Part shown: positions 32,210 to 41,447 of the stretch, piece by piece | Position numbering within the stretch: the stretch's first letter is position 1 | How the letters are laid out: each line of letters opens with the position of its first letter | Source of the DNA: JABCPE02 sp963518845 | GTDB lineage: Bacteria; Bacteroidota; Bacteroidia; Flavobacteriales; Weeksellaceae | Length of the DNA stretch: 64,000 bases | Reading direction: 5' to 3' | NCBI GenBank assembly: GCA_963518845.1 | Contig: CAUQKV010000005.1 | Location: 21,616-85,615, forward strand | The notes under the pieces: model-generated | Seen by the model: only the letters and a program-made list of their open reading frames with translations | Database searches by the model: none | Told to the model about the DNA's origin: nothing | Translations under genes and position numbers: made by a program

Positions 32210-35200
32210 TTATTCATCAAAATAAATAAGCTTTGTCTCTATCACCTTTTTGCCTGTTTTTTCTAAGGCGTTTTGGTAATCCGTCACCTGTTTTTGGTGT
32301 TTTTTTCTTTCTTCTTCACCTGTTTTGAAATCAACGATAATGTAGCCTTCCTCCGTTTTTATGACACGATCTGGTCGGTAGAATTTTTGCTCTCCATCCT
32401 CCAAAGTGATGAGGATTTCTCTTTCATTGATGATTTCTTTCTCATTTCCACTGAAATATGGAGCGTATTTTTCATCGTTCAGAACTGGCGAAATTCTCTT
32501 TGTGATGATTTCTTTTTCTTTCTCGGTAATTGTTCCCAAACGGAAAAAACTATCCAAGACCTTTTCCATATCATCTTTGTGGTTTATTTTCGCTAAAATA
32601 TCGTGAATGAGAAGTCCCATTCTTGTTTTCTCTTTTCGTTTTTGATAACTTTTGGATGGCGTGGCGATTTGGATATTAGCCAGTGATTCTCCTTGTTTGT
32701 GGATGGATGAGATGCTCATCGTAGCCCATTCTTTTTTCTTTTGTTTGGTTTTTTTTCTGAGCAGCTCCTCATTTGTTTCGAATAAATCAAAGTTGTCCAC
32801 ATTTTCCGTATTGTATTGATCTACAAAGTTAAATATTTCCAAATAATTTGCCGAATTGTTTGGTTTTTGCAGATAAAGGAAAAGCTGTTCCACAGGGCGT
32901 GTGGTGGCTACATACTGCACACAGAGGCGGTCGATGAAGTTTTTATAGACATTCTCACTGTTGAATATTTCGATATCTTCATCGTAGGTTTCTAATCCTT
33001 TATCAAAGCCCGAGATATTCACCGCGCTGAGAGCGTTTTCTCCCTCCAAATCATACCATTCTGTGAATTTGGAATCTTGGCTTTTGTTTTCCATCGGCAG
33101 GAAGACCACAGGAAACTCCAGTCCTTTGGCTTTATGGATGGTCATTATCTGCACGGCATCTATATTTTCGGAGGCTTGGATAGAGATGTTTTTGCCTTCC
33201 TCTTCCCAGAATTTCAGGAAATCTTTCAGGGTCATTCCTGTGTTTTGGGAGAAGCCATAGAGCATTTCTAAGAAATTGAGAATGAAGTCCATTTCCTTGT
33301 CTTCGACAGAAAATTCATAAACGAAATGTTCTATAAAGTTGTAAAGATTGAGGTTCGGAATATGGGAATGTGTCAAATCCAGCCTGTATCTTTTTTTGAT
33401 AAAGTCAAATAATTCCTTCTGCTCTTCAATAGCCAGAATTTCCAGCATTTCTACTGAAAAATCATTGATTTTGATTCGCCCTAAATCATTGAGATAATAG
33501 AACAGCATCACTAGAAATTTTTTGCTTTTTGGAGCGGCTGTCCAGTTTAGAAATTCTATCAGAGCATTCAGAGTTTTAGAGAGATTAAGCGTAAGCCCTC
33601 GTTCGGAGATGGTTTTTATAAAGGTTTTTTCTCCATTGTACAGCACTTCTCTGCTTCCCAAAAGCTGAGAATAGTTGAATATATCATTATTCCCTCTGCA
33701 CAAAATGGTAATATCCGAAAATTTAAAGCCATTATCCAGACACTGCTGGATGTCCTGTTGCATCTGGTCTGCAGTATCTTGGTAGAAATCCTCTTTTTTG
33801 GTGTTTTCTATCAGATTTACTCTTACTCTGCCGTCGATGTTGGTTTTGGCTTCCTGCTGGGCTTTCTCGCCGAAAATTTCTTTATGCTCAAAATCTCCCT
33901 GCTCGGATATGTATTGGTAAAGTTCATTATTAAACCTCACAATGTTTCTCGCACTTCGGTAGTTTTCTTTTAGTGAAATGACATTGGCAGGGACAGGCGC
34001 ATTTTCTTTATGATTGATGATGTTCAGCATCAGCTGGCTTTCTCCGCCTCGGAAGCGGTAAATGCTCTGTTTAGGGTCTCCCACGAGGGTGAAACTTGTA
34101 TTGTCCGAAGAAATCGTGTGGTCTCGCAGCGGCAGGAAATTCTGCCATTGCAGCGCCGAAGTATCCTGAAACTCATCAAAGAAATAATGCAGATACCGAG
34201 TTCCTACTTTCTCGTAAATGAAAGCGGAAGGCTCGTTTTTCAGGTTTTCATTGATGATAATATTAAATTTAGAAAGCAAAACTAAGTCGTTTTCTTCCTC
34301 TATTTTGGCAAGTTCATCTTGGATTTCCTTATTTACCCGAAGCGGAAGCAGGGCGTGAAGAATTTTTTCTTTTTTCTGCATCAGGATATAATTGCTGATG
34401 AGATTTCTCCTGCTTTCCATCAAATGACTGAGAATGTCAAAAATATCCTGCTCTTTTTGTTTTGACTTAGATGAAGCACCTTTTTCAAAGACTGCCAGTG
34501 CGGACTCTTCGCTAGATGGGAAAGGGAAATCTTTTCGCTCCTTGTTGTAGAACTTAGCCACTTCATGGAAAAACTTGGCAATGCTGTTTCTCGCTCCGCC
34601 TGAGAAATCCTCTATTTCCAGCCCTCTTTCTTTGATAAGGGATATCGTATCCTGCGCTATTTTCACAGAATCTTTCTTGATTTCGGTGAGGTTTTTTCTG
34701 ATGTTGTTTTTGGAGTTTTCGTAGGCTTCCCAGTCAAAATCTTTATTCTCCAAAAGCCTTTTGTAGTGGATATCTTTTACAAATTCCTTTGCCGATTGGT
34801 AGAGCGTTTGGCTCAGATTTACCCGCTCGTTATTATCCAAACTATAATTCACGAAGTCTATGAAAGTCTCCGATACCTTTTTGTCTCCGCCTATCTTGTC
34901 CAGCATCTGGTCTACGGCTTCTATCAGATAAGGTTCGGGCTGAATTTCCAAATTAAAATTCTGCGCTAGTCCCAGCTCGTAGGAAAAAGAACGCACCAAT
35001 TTAGAATTAAATCTATCTATCGTGCCGATGTTCAGCATGGAGTAGTGATGCAGGATATAGTCCAGAACCGCTTGGGAACGGCGGTGCAGCTCATCGATAG
35101 GGATGTTTTTGCCCTGTTGGCGGAATTTTTCCTGTATATCCAGCAGTTCTTGGCATTGGGCATAGTTTTCAGCCGTAAATTTTCCCAGCCACTGGAGTAT

Positions 35201-35371
35201 TCGCTCTTTCATCTCATTGGCAGCCTTATTGGTAAAGGTAAGGGCAATGATATGCCGAACAGCATCTGGCTCGCTGGGATTTTCCAGACAAAGCATTAGA
35301 AGTCTCTGTACGAGGGTGTAAGTTTTGCCCGATCCAGCCGAGGCATTGATGACAGTATAAGTGGATTTCAT
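32210..35371 (-). CDS. UvrD-type helicase with C-terminal PD-(D/E)XK nuclease (RecB/AddA-like)
   Basis: Predicted ATP-dependent helicase-nuclease for double-strand break processing. I place the start at the ATG at 35371 (MKSTYTVINASAGSGKT), which puts Walker A GSGKT at residues 13-17, rather than an ATG 48 nt upstream whose extension derives partly from a T10 run. Further SF1 motifs: TFTNKAANEMKERI, the DEFQDTSALQW Walker B motif, GDPKQSIYRFRG and IHKAKGLEFPVVF. The nuclease motif GYIIVDFKTGEE is near the C terminus. About 1053 residues. An AddB/RecC-like partner is not in the window. Confidence 0.9.
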   Translation of the reverse strand: MKSTYTVINASAGSGKTYTLVQRLLMLCLENPSEPDAVRHIIALTFTNKAANEMKERILQWLGKFTAENYAQCQELLDIQEKFRQQGKNIPIDELHRRSQAVLDYILHHYSMLNIGTIDRFNSKLVRSFSYELGLAQNFNLEIQPEPYLIEAVDQMLDKIGGDKKVSETFIDFVNYSLDNNERVNLSQTLYQSAKEFVKDIHYKRLLENKDFDWEAYENSKNNIRKNLTEIKKDSVKIAQDTISLIKERGLEIEDFSGGARNSIAKFFHEVAKFYNKERKDFPFPSSEESALAVFEKGASSKSKQKEQDIFDILSHLMESRRNLISNYILMQKKEKILHALLPLRVNKEIQDELAKIEEENDLVLLSKFNIIINENLKNEPSAFIYEKVGTRYLHYFFDEFQDTSALQWQNFLPLRDHTISSDNTSFTLVGDPKQSIYRFRGGESQLMLNIINHKENAPVPANVISLKENYRSARNIVRFNNELYQYISEQGDFEHKEIFGEKAQQEAKTNIDGRVRVNLIENTKKEDFYQDTADQMQQDIQQCLDNGFKFSDITILCRGNNDIFNYSQLLGSREVLYNGEKTFIKTISERGLTLNLSKTLNALIEFLNWTAAPKSKKFLVMLFYYLNDLGRIKINDFSVEMLEILAIEEQKELFDFIKKRYRLDLTHSHIPNLNLYNFIEHFVYEFSVEDKEMDFILNFLEMLYGFSQNTGMTLKDFLKFWEEEGKNISIQASENIDAVQIMTIHKAKGLEFPVVFLPMENKSQDSKFTEWYDLEGENALSAVNISGFDKGLETYDEDIEIFNSENVYKNFIDRLCVQYVATTRPVEQLFLYLQKPNNSANYLEIFNFVDQYNTENVDNFDLFETNEELLRKKTKQKKKEWATMSISSIHKQGESLANIQIATPSKSYQKRKEKTRMGLLIHDILAKINHKDDMEKVLDSFFRLGTITEKEKEIITKRISPVLNDEKYAPYFSGNEKEIINEREILITLEDGEQKFYRPDRVIKTEEGYIIVDFKTGEEERKKHQKQVTDYQNALEKTGKKVIETKLIYFDE

Positions 35372-35454
35372 TTTTAGGAAAAATTTTCTCAAAAATAAGT
35401 AAAAAAAAAATCCCTTCAAATAGAAAATAATTTTTAGAATTCATAGGTTTTCGT

Positions 35455-35462
35455 TAGATTTG
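35455..35462 (+). promoter_or_regulatory. -7 element of eno
   Basis: TAGATTTG followed by T matches TAnnTTTGY. It lies 44 nt before the eno ATG, in the 134-nt gap that also holds the divergent helicase start. The -33 box is unclear. Confidence 0.5.
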
Positions 35463-35505
35463 TGAAACGAATAAAATTAATTATAACATTAAAAAAAATA
35501 TTAAA

Positions 35506-36798
35506 ATGGGATTTATTTCATTCATCGAGGCAAGACAGATTTTAGACTCTCGCGGTAATCCTACTGTGGAGGTAGATGTATTTACAGACAGCGGCGCTAT
35601 GGGGCGTGCAGCAGTGCCTTCTGGGGCGTCCACAGGGGAACATGAGGCGGTGGAGCTTCGTGACGGCGGCGCAGAGTTTTTAGGAAAAGGCGTGGAAAAA
35701 GCTGTAGAAAATGTAAGGGAAATCATCGCTCCTGAAATCATCGGGCTTCCTGTCACTCAGCAGAACCTCATCGACCAAATTATGATAGAGGCTGATGGAA
35801 CTAAAAATAAAGGAAAACTCGGGGCTAATGCTATTCTTGGGGTTTCTCTGGCAGTGGCAAGAGCCGCAGCGGCGCACCTTAGAATGCCTCTTTATAAATA
35901 TTTGGGCGGTGTAAATGCCAATACTCTGCCTGTTCCGATGATGAATGTCATCAATGGAGGTTCTCACTCGGATGCTCCTATCGCGTTCCAAGAGTTTATG
36001 ATTATGCCAGTGAAGGCAGATTCTTTCTCACATGCTCTTAGAAAAGGAACAGAAATTTTCCATCATTTGAAATCTATTTTAAAATCTCGCGGACTATCCA
36101 CAGCAGTGGGGGATGAGGGAGGTTTTGCACCGACATTCAAGGGGACAGAAGATGCTTTGGATACTTTGCTCCAAGCGATAGAAAAGGCAGGATACAGACC
36201 AGGGGATGATATTATGCTGGCATTGGACTGCGCTTCTTCGGAGTTTTATAAAGATGGAGTTTATGATTATAGAAAATTTGAAGGAGAAAGCGGCGCTTAT
36301 CGCACGAGAGAAGAGCAGGTTTCTTACTTGGCTGAACTGACACAGAAATACCCAATTATTTCCATCGAAGACGGAATGCAGGAAGATGATTGGGAAGGCT
36401 GGAAACTCTTGACAGACAAGATAGGCGACAGAGTGCAGCTGGTAGGAGATGACCTTTTCGTGACTAATGTAGAGCGACTTTCACAAGGAATAAAACAAGG
36501 TGTAGCCAATTCTATTTTGGTGAAAGTAAACCAAATCGGTTCTCTTTCTGAAACGATGGCTGCCGTGCAGATGGCTCAGCATAACAAATATACTTCGGTA
36601 ATGTCCCACCGCTCAGGAGAAACGGAGGATTCTACCATAGCAGACCTTGCTGTAGCGATGAACTGCGGACAGATAAAAACAGGTTCGGCTTCCCGTTCGG
36701 ACAGAATGGCGAAATACAATCAGCTACTAAGAATAGAAGAAGCTCTTGGTGAAACGGCTATTTTCCCTGGGATGGATGCCTTTAAAATCAAGAGATAG
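35506..36798 (+). CDS. eno: Enolase (phosphopyruvate hydratase)
   Basis: Converts 2-phosphoglycerate to phosphoenolpyruvate in glycolysis. 430 residues with all hallmarks: EARQILDSRGNPTVEVDV at the N terminus, PSGASTGEHEAVELRD, GGSHSDAP in place of the usual GGSHA(D/N)N, MLALDCASSEFY, the metal ligand stretch PIISIEDGMQEDDWEGW, LVGDDLFVTN, and VKVNQIGSLSET. MSHRSGETEDSTIADLAV and KTGSASRSDRMAKYNQLLRIE close the active site. Single gene behind its own promoter; the TM2 gene begins 11 nt downstream. Confidence 0.98.
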   Translation: MGFISFIEARQILDSRGNPTVEVDVFTDSGAMGRAAVPSGASTGEHEAVELRDGGAEFLGKGVEKAVENVREIIAPEIIGLPVTQQNLIDQIMIEADGTKNKGKLGANAILGVSLAVARAAAAHLRMPLYKYLGGVNANTLPVPMMNVINGGSHSDAPIAFQEFMIMPVKADSFSHALRKGTEIFHHLKSILKSRGLSTAVGDEGGFAPTFKGTEDALDTLLQAIEKAGYRPGDDIMLALDCASSEFYKDGVYDYRKFEGESGAYRTREEQVSYLAELTQKYPIISIEDGMQEDDWEGWKLLTDKIGDRVQLVGDDLFVTNVERLSQGIKQGVANSILVKVNQIGSLSETMAAVQMAQHNKYTSVMSHRSGETEDSTIADLAVAMNCGQIKTGSASRSDRMAKYNQLLRIEEALGETAIFPGMDAFKIKR

Positions 36799-36809
36799 TA
36801 ATAAAATTA

Positions 36810-37088
36810 ATGAATAAAATGGAAAATCAGAACTTTCAAAATCCTTCGCCTATCTATCGAGATAATAAAAAGGTCTTAGCAGGAGTTTTAGCTATCATGT
36901 TAGGAGGTTTTGGTATTCATAAATTTATTTTAGGATACACCAAAGAGGGAGTTCTTCAAATATTAATGAGTTTTTTCTCGTGTGGATTAGCGAGTGTTAT
37001 TCCTTTTGTAGAAGGGATAATTTATCTTACAAAATCTGATGAGGAATTTTACCAAATTTATCAAGTAGGAAGAAGGCCTTGGTTTTAA
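36810..37088 (+). CDS. TM2 domain-containing small membrane protein
   Basis: The 92-residue product contains a TM2 domain: two membrane helices joined by a short loop (KVLAGVLAIMLGGFGIHKFILG and GVLQILMSFFSCGLASVIPFVEGI), with the family GxxGxHxFxLG core. Members are widespread and of unknown biochemical function. The ATG at 36810 is 11 nt after eno; a second ATG three codons on is also possible. It may be read through from eno. Confidence 0.85.
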   Translation: MNKMENQNFQNPSPIYRDNKKVLAGVLAIMLGGFGIHKFILGYTKEGVLQILMSFFSCGLASVIPFVEGIIYLTKSDEEFYQIYQVGRRPWF

Positions 37089-37155
37089 GATGATAATCCA
37101 AAATATATAAAGGATTTCTTTGTGGATTGGATGCTTTTTTAAAAAATAAAAGATA

Positions 37156-37734
37156 ATGAAAAGAAGATTAGTATTATTTCTGATGCTCATGGTTCAGTTT
37201 TTCATGGCGCAGAACAAAGTGGAGGATTATCTTCATTTAGGAGATAAATATAGATTTGATAATAAAGATTATAAATTGGTATGGAGTTCCCATCCAGCGA
37301 GTAATTTCTACAAGCAGGAGTATATTTTACCAAATGAAAATGTAGAAAAATACACAAGGATGATTATGATTGATTTCTTGGAAGGAGATTTGACACCAAA
37401 GGATGCGATAAGTAATTTTGTCAATAATTTGGAGAATAGCAAAAAGCAAAATCCTATTATAAATTATCAAATGTATGAAAGAGAGGATGAGTATATGCTT
37501 GATTTTATAATAAGTAAAAACTCTCAGGATGGAAAGGAAGTACTTATTCTAGAAAGAAATGTTTATCGATATTTTAGGATAAACACACCGAAGAGAAAGG
37601 GTATTTTGCTTTTCGGCGTTAGTGACAGAGCATACACTAAAAAAGAGATGGATAATATGTTTTCTGTCTTGAAAAATAAAAAACTTGATTTAGTAAATAA
37701 AATAATCCAAATAGAAGTTCCTAAAATAAAATAA
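37156..37734 (+). CDS. Exported protein of unknown function
   Basis: Not recognised. The 192-residue product has a signal peptide (KRRLVLFLMLMVQFFMAQ) and a soluble alpha/beta body with many charged residues (LEGDLTPKDAISNFVNNLENSKKQNP, EREDEYMLDFIISK). It ends in a Lys/Ile-rich tail. No Cys after the signal, so it is a periplasmic or secreted protein, not a lipoprotein. Codirectional with the TM2 gene, 67 nt downstream of it. Confidence 0.7.
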   Translation: MKRRLVLFLMLMVQFFMAQNKVEDYLHLGDKYRFDNKDYKLVWSSHPASNFYKQEYILPNENVEKYTRMIMIDFLEGDLTPKDAISNFVNNLENSKKQNPIINYQMYEREDEYMLDFIISKNSQDGKEVLILERNVYRYFRINTPKRKGILLFGVSDRAYTKKEMDNMFSVLKNKKLDLVNKIIQIEVPKIK

Positions 37735-37786
37735 TTTTTAAGGAAGGATAGATAACAAGTCTTTTCTTAACATTACAGCAAAAATT

Positions 37787-38701
37787 ATGAGATTAAATAT
37801 TAATAACGAAACAGGAAGATTAAAATCTGTAGTCCTTGGTCAGCCAGTATCTATGGGAGCAGACCCTACTTTGGAGGAGAGTTATGATGCGAAATCATAC
37901 CACACCATCCAACAGGGTGTTTACCCAAAGGAAGAAGATATCATCCATGAAATGACTGAGTTTGAAAAAGTTCTCAGAAAATATCATGTGGAGGTCATTC
38001 GTCCAGATATTATCAAAGATTACAATCAAGTCTTCGCGCGAGATGTGGCGTTTGCCATAGAAGACAAGATGATATTGTCCAACCTTATTCCAGACAGAGC
38101 CGATGAACAGGAAGCTTACTCCAAAATATTCGAACAAGTGGAGTGGCGTAAAATCATCAACCTGCCAGACACAGCCCACATAGAAGGGGGAGATGTGATA
38201 GTATGGAATGATTTTCTATTCATAGGAACTTGTTTTAGTGAGGATTATAGAAATTTCAAAACGGCGAGGACTAACGAATACGCCATAGAAACCCTCAAAG
38301 AATATTTCCCTAAAAAAAGGATAATAGACCTAGAACTAAAAAAGAATGACACTGTTCCTTATGAAGGTATTTTGCATCTGGACTGTACATTTAATCCCGT
38401 AGGAAAGGACAAATGCATCATCTACAAAGATGGATTCGTGGATGAAAGCGATTACAGACTGATTTTGGATATTTTTGGGGAAGAAAATTGTTTTCATGTT
38501 ACCAAAGAAGAAATGTTTGAAATGAATCCAAATATTTTTTCGATTTCGCCAGAAGTAGTCGTTTCGGATGCGGCTTTCACTAGGATGAATAGACATTTAC
38601 AAGATGTTTGGAATATTAAAGTAGAAGAAATCCCTTATCGTGAGATATCCAAAATGGGAGGGCTTTTAAGATGCTCTACCATGCCGCTGGTAAGGGAATA
38701 A
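37787..38701 (+). CDS. Amidinotransferase-fold hydrolase (dimethylarginine/arginine deiminase-like)
   Basis: Member of the guanidine-group-modifying superfamily (pentein fold), which hydrolyses or transfers groups from arginine-type substrates through a catalytic Cys. Visible active-site candidates: Asp86 in FARDVAF, Glu133/Asp136 in HIEGGDVIVW, His197 in ILHLDCTF, and Cys296 in LLRCSTMPL near the C terminus. 304 residues; cytoplasmic. It lies 13 nt upstream of a second family member (CtlX), which suggests a short arginine/citrulline-related pathway. Substrate not determinable from sequence alone. Confidence 0.85.
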   Translation: MRLNINNETGRLKSVVLGQPVSMGADPTLEESYDAKSYHTIQQGVYPKEEDIIHEMTEFEKVLRKYHVEVIRPDIIKDYNQVFARDVAFAIEDKMILSNLIPDRADEQEAYSKIFEQVEWRKIINLPDTAHIEGGDVIVWNDFLFIGTCFSEDYRNFKTARTNEYAIETLKEYFPKKRIIDLELKKNDTVPYEGILHLDCTFNPVGKDKCIIYKDGFVDESDYRLILDIFGEENCFHVTKEEMFEMNPNIFSISPEVVVSDAAFTRMNRHLQDVWNIKVEEIPYREISKMGGLLRCSTMPLVRE

Positions 38702-38714
38702 AAAAATAGAGAAA

Positions 38715-39638
38715 ATGCAGACAACCAACACTGTTCTCATGATAGAACCTGTGGCGTTTGGCTACAATGCCCAGACTGCCGAGAACAACTATTTCCAAAT
38801 CAACTCAGAGAACGAAAATACTCAGCTGAAAGCCTTGGCTGAGTTTAATGCTTTTGCGGAAAAACTTCGTTCACACGGAATCAATGTTATCGTGGTTAAA
38901 GACACTCTGGAACCACATACGCCAGATTCTATTTTTCCAAATAACTGGGTGAGTTTCAGCCCAGAGGGAAGGGTAGTTCTCTATCCGATGTTCGCCCCGA
39001 ACCGAAGAGATGAGCGCCGAATGGACATCATAGAAAAGCTGAAAAATGAGGGTTTTGAGGTGAAAGAAATCGTGGATTTTACCCAGCACGAAAAGGAAAA
39101 TAAGTTTTTGGAAGGAACGGGAAGCATCATCTTTGACCAAGATAATAAGATAGCATACGGCTCGGTTTCTGTTCGGCTGGATGAGGATTTGTTCCGTGAA
39201 TTTTGCGCGAAAATCGGTTTTAAACCTATTGTTTTTCATTCGTATCAGACCATAGACCAAAAGCGTATGCCTATCTATCATACCAATGTGATGATGTGTC
39301 TGGCAGACCAGTTTGCGGTGATATGTCTCGATTGTATAGATGATGAAATGGAGCGAAAAGAGGTGGTAGAAACGATAGAAAAATCAGGAAAAGAAATCAT
39401 AGCCATCACCGAAGAGCAGATGCATAATTTTGCGGGAAATATGCTCCAGCTGCATAACGACAAAGGAGATAAGTTTCTGATAATGAGCCAGACGGCATAC
39501 AGCTCACTCACGCAGGAGCAGATAGAAAATATTGAAAAATACAGCCAAATCATCTCTTCTGATTTGAGGACGATAGAAATCAACGGTGGCGGCGGCGCCA
39601 GATGTATGCTTGCGGAAGTGTTTTTACCAAAGAAATAG
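38715..39638 (+). CDS. ctlX: Citrulline utilization hydrolase CtlX family protein
   Basis: Second pentein-fold hydrolase. The 307-residue product matches the CtlX family: TNTVLMIEPVAFGYNAQTAENN at the start, DSIFPNNWVSFSPEGRVVLYPM, FLEGTGSIIFD with the acidic catalytic residue, YHTNVMMCLAD with the catalytic His, and GGGGARCMLAEVFLPKK with catalytic Cys297. CtlX has been linked to citrulline breakdown. A class III aminotransferase of ornithine type lies elsewhere in the window (56921-58099) but is not adjacent. Confidence 0.88.
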   Translation: MQTTNTVLMIEPVAFGYNAQTAENNYFQINSENENTQLKALAEFNAFAEKLRSHGINVIVVKDTLEPHTPDSIFPNNWVSFSPEGRVVLYPMFAPNRRDERRMDIIEKLKNEGFEVKEIVDFTQHEKENKFLEGTGSIIFDQDNKIAYGSVSVRLDEDLFREFCAKIGFKPIVFHSYQTIDQKRMPIYHTNVMMCLADQFAVICLDCIDDEMERKEVVETIEKSGKEIIAITEEQMHNFAGNMLQLHNDKGDKFLIMSQTAYSSLTQEQIENIEKYSQIISSDLRTIEINGGGGARCMLAEVFLPKK

Positions 39639-39656
39639 CAGAAAAAAGTTTTAATC

Positions 39657-40412
39657 ATGACAGAAAACATCAAGAAATTACAAGAGTTATTGGACTGCGA
39701 GGTCATTCCAGTTGCGCCAAATACTGACCCAAAACAATTGGTAGAAACTTATCTAAATCTTTGGCAGGAAGGCAAAGAGCAGAAATTCACGCCTGTGATA
39801 GTGACAGCGGATGATATATTGCTCGAAAAATTTGAATTGGATTTGGAGGATGAGGATTTGCCTTTTACAAAGGAAGGAATGAAAACTTATCGTGAAAAAA
39901 TCCTTGCTGAAGCACATAAACTAAACGGAGCAGATTTTTATAAAGAAGAGAAAAAGGAGTTTTTGGGAGAGGTTTCTGTCGATGAAATTCAGTGGGAAGT
40001 GCCAGAGGGTGAGGAGCTGATGTTTAGCTCGTTGTTGGATATTGACTATGATGATGAAAGTAAAAGTACGATAAAAGAAGATGTGGTCATCATAAAACTT
40101 CCGACAGAGAAATCCTATGAAGCCTTTGCATGGCTGCCGATGGGTGGGTTTAATGACTGTCCGCTTCCAGCCGAAATGACTGCAATGGCAAAATATTGGC
40201 AAGAAAAATACGGAGCAGAACCAGCGGCAATCACCTATGATACGGCGGAATTTTACCTAAATCAGCCAGTTTCTGATAAATCAGCCTTGGTGGAGCTTGC
40301 CATAGAGCAGTATCTCTTTGATGTGGATATCGTGGTGCAGGGCGTGGGCGATGTGGAATCCCTTGTGGAGACACTTTATCAAAACAAGCAGTGGTATTTT
40401 TGGTGGGATTAA
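39657..40412 (+). CDS. DUF4253 domain protein
   Basis: The 251-residue cytoplasmic protein ends in a DUF4253 domain, recognised by AWLPMGGFNDCPLPAEMTAMAKYWQEKYGAEPAAIT and the closing QWYFWWD. DUF4253 proteins have unknown function but are often found in immunity-like islands near polymorphic toxin genes. The N-terminal part (LLDCEVIPVAPNTDPKQLVE) is also typical. It is the last ordinary-composition gene before the A/T-rich repeat-bounded array of small genes, and the first copy of the hairpin repeat follows it. Confidence 0.8.
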   Translation: MTENIKKLQELLDCEVIPVAPNTDPKQLVETYLNLWQEGKEQKFTPVIVTADDILLEKFELDLEDEDLPFTKEGMKTYREKILAEAHKLNGADFYKEEKKEFLGEVSVDEIQWEVPEGEELMFSSLLDIDYDDESKSTIKEDVVIIKLPTEKSYEAFAWLPMGGFNDCPLPAEMTAMAKYWQEKYGAEPAAITYDTAEFYLNQPVSDKSALVELAIEQYLFDVDIVVQGVGDVESLVETLYQNKQWYFWWD

Positions 40413-40445
40413 ACTAAAAATGGGAAAAATGTAATATCATAAAAG

Positions 40446-40475
40446 TGTTGGGTTTTATTTATATAAAATCCAACA
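40446..40475 (+). repeat. Intergenic hairpin repeat, copy 1
   Basis: TGTTGGGTTTTAT, 4-nt TTAT loop, ATAAAATCCAACA: a 13-bp stem with one G-T wobble. Identical in both arms to the copy at 40971-41000. It may act as a terminator (followed by TTTT), but its conservation between genes suggests a cassette boundary. Confidence 0.8.
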
Positions 40476-40516
40476 TTTTGATAAATAGAATATTAAAGTA
40501 AAAACTATAATATAAA

Positions 40517-40951
40517 ATGAGAAGAAAAATAAATAAACTACAAATAATACTAATTAGCTTTTTCCTTATTGGCTGCACCACACAAAAAACGATTTCGGAG
40601 ATTATTTACTTTTTACCTTCTTCTGTAAATGAAAAACTTAGTGAAGAAATTAAAAGAAGGGAAAAAGAAGTGTATTTAGTATTAGACCAAGAAAATGAAG
40701 GAACTTATGTTATTTATATGAATAATAAGAATGTATCAGCACAAAAATTCTGGGTGGAAAATAGCAACAGAAAGGTTTATTTAGAAGGGAAATTAATTCC
40801 TCTCTATTTTTACTCCGATGAATACTTCTCCCATCCGCAAGATAACATTCTTAAAAAAATAGAAAAAGAGGAAGAAATAAAAACAGTATTGGTAAATAGA
40901 GAAAATTCTTTCCAGATAAAGTTTGACCTTGCTGGACAAATAGTAGAATAA
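40517..40951 (+). CDS. Small predicted lipoprotein (array gene 1)
   Basis: Not recognised. The 144-residue product has a lipoprotein signal (IILISFFLIGC, Cys near residue 21) and a hydrophilic body rich in Lys/Glu (NEKLSEEIKRREKEVYLVLD). Its second half is probably beta-rich (KVYLEGKLIPLYFYSDEYF). It lies between two identical copies of the hairpin repeat. Composition is more A/T-rich than the upstream metabolic genes. Together with its neighbours it looks like a swapped-in immunity-type or surface lipoprotein gene. Confidence 0.65.
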   Translation: MRRKINKLQIILISFFLIGCTTQKTISEIIYFLPSSVNEKLSEEIKRREKEVYLVLDQENEGTYVIYMNNKNVSAQKFWVENSNRKVYLEGKLIPLYFYSDEYFSHPQDNILKKIEKEEEIKTVLVNRENSFQIKFDLAGQIVE

Positions 40952-40970
40952 GTAGGTAATGTTTCAAATG

Positions 40971-41000
40971 TGTTGGGTTTTATTTATATAAAATCCAACA
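40971..41000 (+). repeat. Intergenic hairpin repeat, copy 2
   Basis: The same 30-nt hairpin as at 40446-40475, here preceded by GGTAATGTTTCAAATG, which resembles the sequence before the later copies (GGTAAcctTCCAAATG). After it both copies share TTNGATAAATAG. Confidence 0.85.
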
Positions 41001-41044
41001 TTTAGATAAATAGGGAATAAAGCAAATTATCCAAATAAAAAATA

Positions 41045-41389
41045 ATGAAAAAGAAGAAGAATATTATAATAATATTTCTGCTAAGCATCATTGTAATAAA
41101 TGTATCTGATTATATTATAAGAAAAATACAAAAACAAAATATGTATAAATCAGAAATAAAAGGCGTGGTTTGGGATATTTTTTTTAAAAGAGGAGGAAAC
41201 CATTACCGTTATAATAGAAATGATAAAGGAAACTATTTTGTGGATGAACATTTTTTCAATGATAAACCTTCAAATATTATAAAAAAGAATGATTCTGTAT
41301 ATAAAGCACCCAACAGCGAAAAACTCTATATATACAGAAAAATAAATAATACTTATGTCCTTATTGGGCAAAGTCAAAAATGGTGGTAA
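41045..41389 (+). CDS. Small membrane-anchored protein (array gene 2)
   Basis: Not recognised. The 114-residue product has one N-terminal membrane segment (NIIIIFLLSIIVINVSDYII, no lipobox). A periplasmic or exported domain of about 85 residues follows, rich in Tyr, Asn and Lys (GGNHYRYNRNDKGNYFVDEHFF), ending IGQSQKWW. The stop codon TAA is part of the GGTAA that opens the next boundary repeat. Very A/T-rich. Flanked by repeat copies 2 and 3. Confidence 0.6.
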   Translation: MKKKKNIIIIFLLSIIVINVSDYIIRKIQKQNMYKSEIKGVVWDIFFKRGGNHYRYNRNDKGNYFVDEHFFNDKPSNIIKKNDSVYKAPNSEKLYIYRKINNTYVLIGQSQKWW

Positions 41390-41447
41390 GCAATATCCCC
41401 AATGTGAAGGGTTTTATTTAAAACAATTAGAAAAATAATGACACTAT
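41387..41447 (+). repeat. Intergenic repeat, copy 3 (degenerate) and shared 5' leader
   Basis: Reads GGTAAGCAATATCCCCAATG then TGAAGGGTTTTATTTAAAAC, keeping the left arm of the hairpin with changes and losing the right arm. The last 20 or so nt before the next ATG (AAAAATAATGACACTAT) are nearly the same as those before the gene at 42108. Confidence 0.65.

Noticed and set aside
35401..35410. A10 run as a phase-variation tract
   Set aside because: A/T runs of 8-10 are common in this DNA, and this one lies upstream of the preferred helicase start.
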